From contig LR134362.1 of NCBI GenBank assembly GCA_900637275.1, positions 62,001-126,000 on the forward strand: 64,000 nucleotides of DNA. Direction: 5' to 3'. The position numbers and the translations under genes were made by a program. Of this stretch, positions 8,858 to 18,147 are shown piece by piece (the first letter of the stretch is position 1; each line of letters starts with the position of its first letter). The DNA is from [Pasteurella] aerogenes (GTDB lineage Bacteria > Pseudomonadota > Gammaproteobacteria > Enterobacterales > Pasteurellaceae). Below the pieces are notes generated by a model. That model was not told the origin of the DNA and did no database searches. It saw only the letters and a list, made by a program, of their open reading frames with translations.

Positions 8858-9100
8858 ACAAACTCCTCATTTTCGTTTACCTATTTGAATCCGGCGCTGA
8901 TTTTTCACTAACCGGGTAAAATCATTGAATAAATTTGCCTTGATGTTTATATCATATCGCTATTTTTTATAAAACCAATAAAATTAATTCGTCTTTTTTA
9001 AATTAAAATAGAGTAGAATGATTGAGTTTAACTTTTTATTTGAATATGATTGAACAGATCGCCAAAAGCGGTTTAAGAGTAACTACACAAGGAGAACAAA

Positions 9101-11107
9101 ATGGCAACACGTAAAGAATTAGCCAATGCAATTCGCTTTTTAAGTATGGACGCCGTCCAAAAAGCGAAGTCAGGCCACCCGGGCGCACCGATGGGGATGG
9201 CGGACATTGCAGAAGTATTATGGCGTGATTTTTTAAAGCATAATCCAACTAATCCGAAATGGGCAAACCGCGATAGATTTGTGCTTTCTAATGGACATGG
9301 TTCCATGTTGATTTATAGCTTGTTACACCTTACTGGCTATGATCTTTCCATTGAAGATTTAAAACAATTCCGTCAATTACACTCAAAAACTCCAGGTCAT
9401 CCAGAATACGGTTATGCGCCGGGCGTAGAAACCACAACCGGTCCATTAGGTCAAGGGATTACCAATGCAGTGGGGATGGCAATTGCGGAAAAAACCTTAG
9501 CGGCACAATTTAACCGTGCGGGACACGATGTTATTGATCATTATACCTATGCGTTCTTAGGTGATGGTTGTTTAATGGAAGGGATTTCACACGAAGCCTG
9601 TTCATTAGCGGGAACCTTAGGCTTGGGCAAATTAATTGCGTTCTATGATGATAATAATATTTCGATTGATGGTCATGTAGACGGTTGGTTTACGGATGAT
9701 ACGCAAAAACGCTTTGAGGCTTATGGTTGGCAGGTGATTCCGGCGATTGACGGACATAACTCTGCACAAATTTTAGACGCAGTAAAACAAGCTCAAGCAG
9801 AGAAAAACAAACCGACGCTCATTATTTGCAAAACGATTATCGGTTTCGGTTCTCCGAACAAACAAAATAGCCACGATAGTCATGGTGCGCCATTGGGTGA
9901 TGAAGAAATTGCATTAACCCGTAAAAATTTAAATTGGAATTATGCGCCGTTTGAAATTCCGGCAGAAATTTATGCTGATTGGGATGCTAAAGCGAAAGGT
10001 CAAGCAGCAGAAGCCGCATGGAATGAAAAATTCGCGGCGTATGCGAAAGCCTATCCGGAATTAGCCGCAGAATTAAAACGTCGTTTAAGCGGTGAATTAC
10101 CGGCAAATTGGGCGCAAGAAAGTCAAGCTTTTGTGGAAAAATTGCAAGCTAATCCGGCGAATATTGCCAGCCGCAAAGCCTCACAAAATGCGATTGAAGC
10201 CTATGCGAAATTATTACCGGAATTTTTAGGCGGTTCAGCAGACTTAGCAGGTTCTAACTTAACCTTATGGTCTGGATCCAAACCAATTCGTGCTACTGAA
10301 AACGTAGATGGTAACTATATCAACTACGGTGTGCGTGAATTTGGTATGTCTGCGATCATGAACGGGATTGCATTGCATGGTGGCTTTATCCCTTATGGTG
10401 CGACTTTCTTAATGTTTATGGAATACGCACACAATGCGGTGCGCATGTCAGCGTTGATGAAACAACGTGCGTTATTTGTTTATACCCACGATTCTATCGG
10501 TTTGGGTGAAGATGGTCCGACTCACCAACCGGTTGAACAAACCAGTGCCTTGCGTCTAATTCCAAATCTTGAAACATGGCGCCCTTGTGACCAAGTGGAA
10601 TCCGCAATTGCGTGGAAAGCCGCAGTTGAACGTCAAGATGGTCCGAGTGCATTAATTTTCACGCGCCAAAACCTCGCACAAATGAACCGCACTTCTGAGC
10701 AATTGGAAAACGTGAAACGTGGCGGTTATATCTTGCGTGAATGCTGTGAAAAAGGCGATTGTCCGGATTTGATTTTGATCGCCACCGGTTCTGAAGTGGA
10801 GTTGGCAATGAAAGCCGCGGAAGCATTAGATGCGGAAGGAACAAAAGTCCGCGTAGTGTCTATGCCGAATACCAATGTATTTGACAAACAAGATGCGGCG
10901 TATCGTGAAAAAGTCTTGCCAAGTCATGTCACTAAACGTGTGGCAATTGAAGCGGGCATCAGCGATTTCTGGTACAAATATGTTGGCTTTGAAGGTCGCA
11001 TTGTGGGTATGAACAGCTTTGGTGAATCTGCGCCGGCAGACCAATTATTTAAACTATTTGGTTTCACCGTAGAAAATGTGGTCGCGAAAGCGAAAGAAAT
11101 TTTATAA
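9101..11107 (+). CDS. tkt: Transketolase
   Basis: This thiamine diphosphate enzyme of the pentose phosphate pathway moves two-carbon units from xylulose 5-phosphate to aldose phosphates. The protein has 668 residues. His26 lies in KSGHPGAPMG. The cofactor motif starts at GDG 154-156 and ends at the NN of YDDNNISIDG. A pyrimidine-binding domain (REFGMSAIMNGIALHGG, HDSIGLGEDGPTHQP) and a C-terminal domain follow. The start has AAGGAG. Downstream lies the diketogulonate operon, whose end product D-xylulose 5-phosphate is a substrate here. The same neighbourhood is known in H. influenzae. An uptake signal sits in the gene at 10686-10694. Confidence 0.97.
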   Translation: MATRKELANAIRFLSMDAVQKAKSGHPGAPMGMADIAEVLWRDFLKHNPTNPKWANRDRFVLSNGHGSMLIYSLLHLTGYDLSIEDLKQFRQLHSKTPGHPEYGYAPGVETTTGPLGQGITNAVGMAIAEKTLAAQFNRAGHDVIDHYTYAFLGDGCLMEGISHEACSLAGTLGLGKLIAFYDDNNISIDGHVDGWFTDDTQKRFEAYGWQVIPAIDGHNSAQILDAVKQAQAEKNKPTLIICKTIIGFGSPNKQNSHDSHGAPLGDEEIALTRKNLNWNYAPFEIPAEIYADWDAKAKGQAAEAAWNEKFAAYAKAYPELAAELKRRLSGELPANWAQESQAFVEKLQANPANIASRKASQNAIEAYAKLLPEFLGGSADLAGSNLTLWSGSKPIRATENVDGNYINYGVREFGMSAIMNGIALHGGFIPYGATFLMFMEYAHNAVRMSALMKQRALFVYTHDSIGLGEDGPTHQPVEQTSALRLIPNLETWRPCDQVESAIAWKAAVERQDGPSALIFTRQNLAQMNRTSEQLENVKRGGYILRECCEKGDCPDLILIATGSEVELAMKAAEALDAEGTKVRVVSMPNTNVFDKQDAAYREKVLPSHVTKRVAIEAGISDFWYKYVGFEGRIVGMNSFGESAPADQLFKLFGFTVENVVAKAKEIL

Positions 11108-11136
11108 ATTTCGACCGCACTTTGTTGCTTAAAACA

Positions 11137-11168
11137 AAATCCTTGAGTAAAGGCTCAAGGATTTTTGT
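11137..11168. terminator. Bidirectional terminator between tkt and yiaJ
   Basis: Arms AAATCCTTGAG (11137-11147) and CTCAAGGATTT (11154-11164) are perfect and are followed by a T tract. An uptake signal precedes the hairpin at 11114-11122. Confidence 0.85.
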
Positions 11169-11190
11169 TTGGTGTGGCTAACATATTTTG

Positions 11191-11979
11191 TTAGGGAAGG
11201 TTATAGCCCAACTCACGCGAAATATCTTGCGCTGTTTGCTGAATTTCTTGTAAGAAAAAATCAATGCCGATTTGTTGCAGCTTGTAGGTTGACATGGAAA
11301 CAGAAACCGAATATTCCACTTTGCCGAAGAAATCAAAAACCGGACAGGCGATACACATCACGCCGATTTCATTTTCTTCGCGATCCATAGCAAACCTTTC
11401 TTGGCACACCGTTGCCAATTCTTTTTCCATTTCCGTTAAATCCGTAATGGTATGTTCGGTTAATTGTTGAATGGCGTTTTGTTGCGTATTCCAATAATAA
11501 TTTAAGTAATTTTTATTACTTTCGTAAGCCATATAAATTTTTCCCATAGCGGAACAATAAAGCTGTAACCGTTGCCCGATATAGGCTTGTGTTCTTAACA
11601 TTCCGATAGTTGGCTCCAATTTATAGATCATGATGGCATGATCTTTTTCCCGCTTAGAAAAGTTGACGGTTTCTCCCAACACCAAATTGAGTCTTTCCAA
11701 ATGTGGCGAGGCAATATGGATAATATTAAGCGAAGCGAGGATTTTTTGCCCAATACCGAGGCATTTGGTGGTCAAGCGGTAGCTACCGGTAGAACTTGCC
11801 GGTTGTACAAATCCCTCATCTTGCAGCCCTTGCAACAAACGGTGTACCGTACTTTTATTTAGTTCCGAGATTTCGGCTAATTTCGCTAACGGACAACCGT
11901 TCGGGAAGTTACTTAAAATATCAATCAATCTTAATCCACGGATGAGGCTTTGATTTTTCCCATTTCTTTCTTCTGTCAT
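11191..11979 (-). CDS. yiaJ: IclR-family regulator, YiaJ-like
   Basis: This is an IclR-type transcription factor with an N-terminal winged helix (residues about 10-70, LAEISELNKSTVHRLLQGLQ) and a C-terminal effector domain with conserved GVMCIACPVFD. The protein has 262 residues. It is divergent from yiaK, and a KdgR-like palindrome lies in the shared control region. By analogy with E. coli YiaJ it represses the diketogulonate operon until the substrate appears. GGAG stands eight bases before its start. Confidence 0.85.
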   Translation of the reverse strand: MTEERNGKNQSLIRGLRLIDILSNFPNGCPLAKLAEISELNKSTVHRLLQGLQDEGFVQPASSTGSYRLTTKCLGIGQKILASLNIIHIASPHLERLNLVLGETVNFSKREKDHAIMIYKLEPTIGMLRTQAYIGQRLQLYCSAMGKIYMAYESNKNYLNYYWNTQQNAIQQLTEHTITDLTEMEKELATVCQERFAMDREENEIGVMCIACPVFDFFGKVEYSVSVSMSTYKLQQIGIDFFLQEIQQTAQDISRELGYNLP

Positions 11980-12054
11980 TATTTTTCTCCAATTGGGTTC
12001 ATCATTTTAGTATAACGAGAGCGCTGCCGATAAAAAAATACTATCTTATAAAAA

Positions 12055-12070
12055 TGGGATCTAGATCACA
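12055..12070 (+). promoter_or_regulatory. CRP site between yiaJ and yiaK
   Basis: TGGGATCTAGATCACA matches the CRP consensus except for one base in the left half. It lies in the divergent region and could act on both promoters. Confidence 0.75.
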
Positions 12071-12129
12071 AATTCAGAAAATATAATTTAACTTATTGAT
12101 TAATAAAGGTTTTTATTTATTTTGTTTGG

Positions 12130-12187
12130 TTGACTTTTTGACCGATAACATATAAATTGTGAAACATTATTTCATAATGTGAAACAT
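12130..12187 (+). promoter_or_regulatory. Promoter and candidate YiaJ operator for the yiaK operon
   Basis: A -35 box TTGACT (12130-12135) is followed by AT-rich -10 candidates around 12151-12158. Overlapping the likely start point is TGAAACATTATTTCA (12160-12174), a TGAAA-N5-TTTCA palindrome like the operators of the IclR-family member KdgR. TGTGAAACAT occurs twice, at 12158-12167 and 12178-12187, exactly 20 bases apart. A repressor bound here would block transcription. The assignment to YiaJ is inference. Confidence 0.55.
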
Positions 12188-12209
12188 GGTCACGAAGGAG
12201 AATAAGGGA

Positions 12210-13208
12210 ATGAGAGTTTCTTACGATGAATTGAAAGCTGAATTTAAACGCGTTTTATTATCCCGCAATATGCGTGAAGACATTGCTGAAGAATGTGCGA
12301 CAGTATTTGCTGATACCACTCAAGCCGGCGCCTATTCGCATGGGGTAAACCGCTTTCCGCGCTTTATTCAACAATTGGAAAACGGTGATATTGTGCCAGA
12401 TGCTGAACCGACAAAAGTATTGTCATTGGGTGCGATTGAGCAATGGGATGCGCATCAAGCGATTGGTAATTTGACTGCTAAAAAAATGATGGATCGTGCC
12501 ATTGAAGTGGCGAAACAACATGGGGTTGGTATTGTGGCGTTGCGTAATGCAAACCACTGGATGCGCGGTGGAAGCTACGGTTGGCAAGCGGCAGAACAAG
12601 GTTATATTGGAATTTGTTGGACTAATGCGTTGGCAGTAATGCCACCTTGGGGCGCCAAAGAATGTCGTATCGGAACAAACCCACTTATCGTTGCTGTACC
12701 AACAACGCCGATTACGATGGTCGATATGTCTTGTTCTATGTATTCTTATGGAATGTTGGAAGTTCACCGTTTAGCCGGACGTCAAACCTTTGTCGATGCT
12801 GGTTTTGATGACGATAACAATCCGACACGTGATCCGGCAACAGTGGAGAAAAACCGTCGTTTGATGCCGATGGGATTTTGGAAAGGTTCTGGTTTATCTA
12901 TTGTATTAGATATGATTGCGACCTTGCTTTCCAATGGGGAATCAACTGCCGCAGTGACCGAAGATAAAGATGATGAATACTGCGTATCTCAAGTCTTTAT
13001 TGCGATTGAAGTGGATCGTTTAATTGATGGCAAAACCAAAGATGAAAAATTAAATCGCATTATGGAATATGTCAGAACTGCAGAACCGGTGGATCCAAAT
13101 GTACCGGTACGTTTGCCGGGACATGAATTTACTACCATTTTAGCCGACAATAAAGCAAATGGTATTCCGGTTGATGAGACAGTGTGGGCAAAATTAAAAT
13201 CGCTTTAA
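12210..13208 (+). CDS. yiaK: 2,3-diketo-L-gulonate reductase
   Basis: This NADH-dependent enzyme reduces 2,3-diketo-L-gulonate to 3-keto-L-gulonate, the first step after uptake. The protein has 332 residues, the same length as E. coli YiaK. It shows the LDH2/MDH2-fold segments YSHGVNRFPRFIQQLE, LRNANHWMRGGSYGWQAA and PWGAKECRIGTNP. I start at ATG 12210 (MRVSYDE) with AAGGAG nine bases upstream; the earlier in-frame ATG at 12186 lies inside the operator repeats. It is the first gene of the operon. Confidence 0.95.
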   Translation: MRVSYDELKAEFKRVLLSRNMREDIAEECATVFADTTQAGAYSHGVNRFPRFIQQLENGDIVPDAEPTKVLSLGAIEQWDAHQAIGNLTAKKMMDRAIEVAKQHGVGIVALRNANHWMRGGSYGWQAAEQGYIGICWTNALAVMPPWGAKECRIGTNPLIVAVPTTPITMVDMSCSMYSYGMLEVHRLAGRQTFVDAGFDDDNNPTRDPATVEKNRRLMPMGFWKGSGLSIVLDMIATLLSNGESTAAVTEDKDDEYCVSQVFIAIEVDRLIDGKTKDEKLNRIMEYVRTAEPVDPNVPVRLPGHEFTTILADNKANGIPVDETVWAKLKSL

Positions 13209-13215
13209 AATGAAT

Positions 13216-13236
13216 AGGATGTGGCGACCACATCCT
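13216..13236 (+). terminator. Intra-operon hairpin between yiaK and yiaL
   Basis: Perfect nine-base arms AGGATGTGG (13216-13224) and CCACATCCT (13228-13236) enclose a three-base loop. No strong T tract follows, so it may attenuate transcription or protect the yiaK message. An uptake signal lies just after it at 13248-13256. Confidence 0.5.
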
Positions 13237-13287
13237 TCATTTATATAAAGTGCGGTCAAAAATTTTACTATTTTAAAAGAGGTGATT

Positions 13288-13749
13288 ATGTTTTTTGGAC
13301 ATATTTCTCAAGTTGTAGAAAATCGCTATCCGAAAGCGGTACTTGCTGCATTAGATTATCTTAAAAATACTGACTTTGATAAATTGGCGGCGGGGCGTTA
13401 TCCGTTGCATGGCGAAAGCTATGTGCAGGTGTTGGAATTGGAAACGCAGACAAAAGAAAATTATTTACCTGAAGTACATCGTCAATATTTGGATGTGCAG
13501 TATTGGCATCGTGGTAGTGAACGCATGGGGGTTGCTCCGGATTTGGGCAATAATAAGGTGGCGCAAGATTATGATACAGAACGGGATGTTTTGTTTTACG
13601 CCGATGTTGAAAATGAACAGGAAATCTTCTGTCGCGAAGGGAATTTTGCGGTTTTCTTCCCTGAGGATGTGCATCGTGGCGCTTGTCGGGTGGAAGAAAC
13701 TGGAAAAATTAAAAAAGTCGTAGTGAAAATTGCGGTAAGCGAATTGTAG
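13288..13749 (+). CDS. yiaL: YhcH/YjgK/YiaL-family protein
   Basis: This is a small cupin-fold protein of 153 residues, widespread in sugar-acid and sialic-acid operons and thought to bind a metal and act on a sugar intermediate. The conserved segments HRQYLDVQYWHRGSERM and FFPEDVHRGA carry His and Glu residues that fit a metal site. I start at ATG 13288 with AAGAGG five bases upstream, not at the in-frame GTG at 13282. It lies between the reductase and transporter genes, as in E. coli. The reaction is not settled. Confidence 0.9.
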   Translation: MFFGHISQVVENRYPKAVLAALDYLKNTDFDKLAAGRYPLHGESYVQVLELETQTKENYLPEVHRQYLDVQYWHRGSERMGVAPDLGNNKVAQDYDTERDVLFYADVENEQEIFCREGNFAVFFPEDVHRGACRVEETGKIKKVVVKIAVSEL

Positions 13750-13758
13750 GAGTCAATT

Positions 13759-14238
13759 ATGAAATCCTTTGCAATCTGGGTTGGCAAAGCAATTGAGGCG
13801 CTGGTGGTGCTGATTTTATCTGCAATGTCAATTTTGGTTTTTTTAAACGTGGTATTGCGCTATGGCTTTAACAGCAGTATTAATGTGACCGAAGAAGTTT
13901 CACGTTATATGTTTGTTTGGTTGGCATTTTTAGGCACGATTTTAGCCTTCAATGAAAACCAGCACGTCAACGTGGGCGTTTTGGTAGATAAATTATCGCC
14001 GAAAAAACGTAATATTTTAGGTATTGTGACTGACTTAGCGATGCTTTATTGCTGTTATTTAATTATCGATGGCGGTTGGATTCAATATGTATTGAATTTG
14101 GATAATTATGCGCCGATTTCAGGTTTACCACAAGGGATTACGTTCTTAGCCAGCGTGATTGCAGGCGCATTAATGGGCGTTTTATTAATCGCACGCTTAG
14201 TTTCCAGAGTGGGTTTATTAGTGAAAGGAGAGCAATAA
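13759..14238 (+). CDS. yiaM: TRAP transporter small membrane subunit (DctQ type)
   Basis: This is the small membrane subunit of a tripartite ATP-independent periplasmic transporter. It has 159 residues and four hydrophobic segments. The typical VTEEVSRYMFVWLAFLG stretch lies near residues 35-52. It stands nine bases after yiaL and one base before yiaN, so the two membrane subunits are translationally linked. By homology to E. coli YiaMNO it carries 2,3-diketo-L-gulonate. Confidence 0.93.
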   Translation: MKSFAIWVGKAIEALVVLILSAMSILVFLNVVLRYGFNSSINVTEEVSRYMFVWLAFLGTILAFNENQHVNVGVLVDKLSPKKRNILGIVTDLAMLYCCYLIIDGGWIQYVLNLDNYAPISGLPQGITFLASVIAGALMGVLLIARLVSRVGLLVKGEQ

Positions 14239-14239
14239 G

Positions 14240-15517
14240 ATGGCAGTTGTAATTTTCCTTGTCGTATTATTGGGTGCGATTATTCTGGGGATTCCGGTGG
14301 CGTTTTCGCTGTTGATTTGCGGTATCGCTTTAATGTTGCATTTGGATTTATTTGATTCTCAAATTTTAGCGCAACAATTAGTGAGTGGTGCGGATAGTTT
14401 TTCGTTAATGGCAATTCCGTTTTTCGTATTAGCCGGTGAAATTATGAATGAAGGCGGTTTGTCAAAACGGATCATTGATTTACCGATGAAATTAGTTGGA
14501 CACAAACGTGGCGGTTTAGGTTTTGTGGCAATTCTTGCTGCGATGATTATGGCGAGTCTTTCCGGTTCCGCAGTGGCGGATACCGCAGCGGTTGCCGCGA
14601 TGTTGTTACCTATGATGAAAACCACCGGTTATCCGATGAATCGTTCTGCAGGTTTGATTGGTACTGCCGGGATTATTGCGCCGATTATTCCACCATCCAT
14701 TCCGTTTATCGTATTTGGCGTGGCAAGTGGAGTTTCTATTACTAAATTATTCTTAGCCGGTATTTTCCCTGGAGTTTTAATGGGGGTAGCATTAGCGGCA
14801 CTTTGGTGGTGGCAAGCAAAACGTTTGAATTTGATGACCTTCTCTAAAGCGAGCAAACAAGAGCTATGCATTTCTTTTAAAAACAGTATTTGGGCATTAT
14901 TATTACCGGTGATTATTATCGGTGGGTTCCGCTCCGGTATGTTTACGCCGACAGAAGCCGGTGCGGTGGCGGCGTTCTACGCGCTAGTGGTTTCTCTGTT
15001 TGTTTATCGCGAATTGAAATTTAGAGATTTGTATCGCGTGGTCTTGGCTGCAGGTAAAACAACAGCAGTCGTGATGTTCTTGGTAGCATCTGCTAATGTG
15101 ACTGGTTGGTTAATCACCGTTGCCGAGTTACCGCAAATGTTGACTGATTTGCTTGAACCATTAATTGATTCACCGCAATTATTGTTAGTGGTCATTATGA
15201 TTGCTGTATTTATTATCGGCATGGTGATGGATTTGACGCCAACAGTATTGATTTTAACGCCAGTATTAATGCCATTAATCCAAGAAGCAGGGATTGACCC
15301 GGTGTATTTTGGTGTGTTATTTATTCTTAATACTTCAATTGGATTGATTACGCCACCGGTTGGCAACGTATTAAACGTGATTACCGGCGTGTCGAAGTTA
15401 CCATTTGATCAAGCGGCAAGAGGGGTTTTACCTTATATGGCAATGATGATCTTCTTATTGATCTTATTCCTCATCTTCCCATCTATGATCTTGGTACCAT
15501 TAAGCTGGATGATGTAA
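14240..15517 (+). CDS. yiaN: TRAP transporter large membrane subunit (DctM type)
   Basis: This is the large channel subunit of the TRAP transporter. The protein has 425 residues and about twelve hydrophobic segments. Typical motifs include FFVLAGEIMNEGGLSKR, SGSAVADTAAVAA and GIIAPIIPPSIPF. It uses an ion gradient to move substrate delivered by YiaO. Confidence 0.95.
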   Translation: MAVVIFLVVLLGAIILGIPVAFSLLICGIALMLHLDLFDSQILAQQLVSGADSFSLMAIPFFVLAGEIMNEGGLSKRIIDLPMKLVGHKRGGLGFVAILAAMIMASLSGSAVADTAAVAAMLLPMMKTTGYPMNRSAGLIGTAGIIAPIIPPSIPFIVFGVASGVSITKLFLAGIFPGVLMGVALAALWWWQAKRLNLMTFSKASKQELCISFKNSIWALLLPVIIIGGFRSGMFTPTEAGAVAAFYALVVSLFVYRELKFRDLYRVVLAAGKTTAVVMFLVASANVTGWLITVAELPQMLTDLLEPLIDSPQLLLVVIMIAVFIIGMVMDLTPTVLILTPVLMPLIQEAGIDPVYFGVLFILNTSIGLITPPVGNVLNVITGVSKLPFDQAARGVLPYMAMMIFLLILFLIFPSMILVPLSWMM

Positions 15518-15588
15518 TTACGATTTAATAATTAAGTAATAACGAATATAAAACTTTATCCCAACGTAACTCTTAATAGGAGAAATTT

Positions 15589-16578
15589 ATGAAACTTTTT
15601 AATTTAAAAACCCTTGCTGCCTTAGTTGCCGGTGTCGCTGTATTTACCGCCAATACTGCCTCAGCCGAAATGAGCCTACGCTTTGGTTATGAAGCACCAC
15701 GTAGCGACAGCCAACATGTTGCTGCTAAAAAATTCAATGAATTATTGGAGCAAAAAACCAACGGGGAAATTAAATTAAAACTCTTCCCGGACAGTACATT
15801 AGGTAATGCACAAACCATGATTTCTGGTGTGCGTGGCGGAACCATTGATCTTGAAATGTCAGGTTCACCAAACTTTACGGGTTTAGTGCAACGCTTAAAT
15901 GTGATCGATATTCCGTTTATTTTCAAAGATCGTGAACACGTGTATAAAGTATTAGATGGTGAAATCGGTCAAGGTTTATTGAAAGAATTAGAACAACACG
16001 GATTAAAAGGTTTGGCTTTCTGGGATGTGGGTTTCCGTGCATTTTCTAACTCCAAACATACCGTGACCAAACCGGAAGACATTAAAGGTTTGAAAGTGCG
16101 TACTAACCAAAATCCGATGTATATTCAAGCCTTTACATTATTAGGCGGCAACCCGGTTCCAATGCCATTATCTGAACTTTATACCGCATTGGAAACTCGT
16201 GCTGTGGATGCGCAAGAACATCCGATTGGTATTTTCTGGTCATCTAAATTATACGAAGTACAAAAATATTTAAGCTTATCTAACCATGGTTACACCCCAT
16301 TAATCGTGGTTATGAACAAAGCGAAATTTGATTCACTTTCTCCTGAATTGCAAAAAGCGATGGTTGAGGCAGCACAAGAGGCCGGTCAATTCCAACGTGA
16401 TTTGAACGTGAAAAACGAGAAAGAAATTATCGAAAATCTGCGTAAAGAAGGCGTAGAAGTGACAGAAACGATTGATCAAGCACCATTTAAAGCGATTGTG
16501 GAAGAAAAAGTACGTAAATCTTTCATTGATCAAAATGGTGATGAGTTAATTAAACAAGTGGATGCATTAGCACAATAA
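15589..16578 (+). CDS. yiaO: TRAP transporter periplasmic binding protein (DctP type)
   Basis: This periplasmic protein captures the substrate for the YiaMN channel. A signal peptide ends after the AxA of NTASAEM, near residue 26. The mature part has DctP-family features, including the Arg in GLKVRTNQNPMYIQAF that normally pairs with the substrate carboxylate. The protein has 329 residues. AGGAG stands before the start. It closes the transport part of the operon and is followed by a hairpin built from uptake signals. Confidence 0.94.
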   Translation: MKLFNLKTLAALVAGVAVFTANTASAEMSLRFGYEAPRSDSQHVAAKKFNELLEQKTNGEIKLKLFPDSTLGNAQTMISGVRGGTIDLEMSGSPNFTGLVQRLNVIDIPFIFKDREHVYKVLDGEIGQGLLKELEQHGLKGLAFWDVGFRAFSNSKHTVTKPEDIKGLKVRTNQNPMYIQAFTLLGGNPVPMPLSELYTALETRAVDAQEHPIGIFWSSKLYEVQKYLSLSNHGYTPLIVVMNKAKFDSLSPELQKAMVEAAQEAGQFQRDLNVKNEKEIIENLRKEGVEVTETIDQAPFKAIVEEKVRKSFIDQNGDELIKQVDALAQ

Positions 16579-16590
16579 TTTTTTCGCATC

Positions 16591-16632
16591 AAAGTGCGGT
16601 TAAAAATCTTAAAATTTTGACCGCACTTTTCT
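16591..16632 (+). terminator. Inverted uptake-signal pair after yiaO
   Basis: Uptake signals at 16592-16600 and 16620-16628 form a stem extended by A and T runs. It sits inside the operon, so it probably reduces rather than stops transcription into lyxK. Confidence 0.6.
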
Positions 16633-16656
16633 TACTACTTAAGCAAGGAATAAGAA

Positions 16657-18114
16657 ATGAATTACTACCTGGGGATAGATTGCGGCGGAACTTTTGTCAA
16701 AAGTGCGTTGTTTGATCAACATGGGCAACTTTTTGGCATAGCGCGGGAGAATGTGTCAGTTATTAGTGAACAAGCGGGTTATGCCGAACGTGACATGGAG
16801 CAACTGTGGCAAGTGTGTGCCAAGGTAGTACGTCAAACTATCGCACAAAGCGGCGTTGCACCAACGTTGATTAAAGGCATCGGTATTTCTGCGCAAGGTA
16901 AAGGGGCGTTTTTGTTAGATAAGCAAAATCGACCGCTGGGACGCGCAATTTTGTCTTCTGATCAACGTTCATTGGACATTGTTAAACGCTGGCAAGCCGA
17001 AGATATTCCGCAAAAATTATACCCGATTACACGCCAAACCCTTTGGACGGGACATCCTGTGTCGATTTTACGTTGGGTCAAAGAAAATCAACCAGAACGT
17101 TATCACCAAATTGGTTCTGTGTTAATGTCGCACGATTATTTGCGTTTTTGCTTAACCGGCAGTTTGCATTGTGAAGAAACCAATATTTCCGAATCCAATT
17201 TATATAATATGGCGGAAGGGCGTTATGATATGGAATTGGCAAAATTACTCGATTTAGAAGATATTTTTGCTAAATTGCCGCCGGTGGTTAAATCCAATGA
17301 AATCGCCGGTTTTGTCAGTAAACAAGCCGCGGAATTATGCGGTTTGGCAGAAGGAACGCCAGTAGTGGGCGGATTATTTGACGTTGTTTCTACCGCACTT
17401 TGTGCCGGATTGGATGATGAAACGAAATTAAATGTGGTATTGGGAACTTGGTCAGTGGTCAGCGGCATTACTGATTATATTGATCCGCACCAAGATTTAC
17501 CGTTTGTGTACGGGCGTTATGCCAAAAAAGGACAATATATTGTGCATGAAGCCAGCCCGACTTCATCTGGTAACTTAGAATGGTTTGTGAAACAATTTGG
17601 TCATTTAAGTTATGAACAAATTAACCAAGGCATTGCCGATTTAGCGCCTGCAAGTAGTTCTGTATTATTTGTTCCGTTTTTATATGGATCCAATGCGGGC
17701 TTAGGCATGCAAGCGGGCTTTTACGGAATGCAAGCTCATCACAGCCAAATGCATTTATTACAAGCGGTTTATGAAGGCGTATTGTTTAGCTTGATGCATC
17801 ATTTGGAACGGATGTTGCAACGTTTCCCGCAAACCAATGTGTTGCGTGTGACCGGTGGACCGACGAAATCCGCCGTCTGGATGCAAATGTTGGCAGATTT
17901 GACCGGTCGTCGTTTGGAAGTGCCAGCGGTTGAGGAAACCGGCTGTCTTGGTGCCGCTTGGATGGCAATGCAAGCAGCGGGGGTGACAGAAGAACCGCAA
18001 GCGTTGCGTACAGATATGCAGGTATTTACGCCAAATGCGCAAAATTTTGCTGCCTACAATAAAAAATATCAGCGTTATCAACAATTTGTTAATGCGTTAA
18101 AAACATTGTTATAG
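16657..18114 (+). CDS. lyxK: L-xylulose / 3-keto-L-gulonate kinase
   Basis: This is a FGGY-family carbohydrate kinase of 485 residues. The N-terminal phosphate-binding motif is GIDCGGTFVKSALFD, and the C-terminal RVTGGPTKSAVWMQMLADLTG and GCLGAAWMA segments bind nucleotide. In this operon it should phosphorylate 3-keto-L-gulonate at C6, which E. coli LyxK can do besides L-xylulose. A reverse uptake signal lies in the gene at 17392-17400. Confidence 0.92.
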   Translation: MNYYLGIDCGGTFVKSALFDQHGQLFGIARENVSVISEQAGYAERDMEQLWQVCAKVVRQTIAQSGVAPTLIKGIGISAQGKGAFLLDKQNRPLGRAILSSDQRSLDIVKRWQAEDIPQKLYPITRQTLWTGHPVSILRWVKENQPERYHQIGSVLMSHDYLRFCLTGSLHCEETNISESNLYNMAEGRYDMELAKLLDLEDIFAKLPPVVKSNEIAGFVSKQAAELCGLAEGTPVVGGLFDVVSTALCAGLDDETKLNVVLGTWSVVSGITDYIDPHQDLPFVYGRYAKKGQYIVHEASPTSSGNLEWFVKQFGHLSYEQINQGIADLAPASSSVLFVPFLYGSNAGLGMQAGFYGMQAHHSQMHLLQAVYEGVLFSLMHHLERMLQRFPQTNVLRVTGGPTKSAVWMQMLADLTGRRLEVPAVEETGCLGAAWMAMQAAGVTEEPQALRTDMQVFTPNAQNFAAYNKKYQRYQQFVNALKTLL

Positions 18115-18147
18115 ACTATCTTAATTGCTACTGAAACGGAGTCTCGG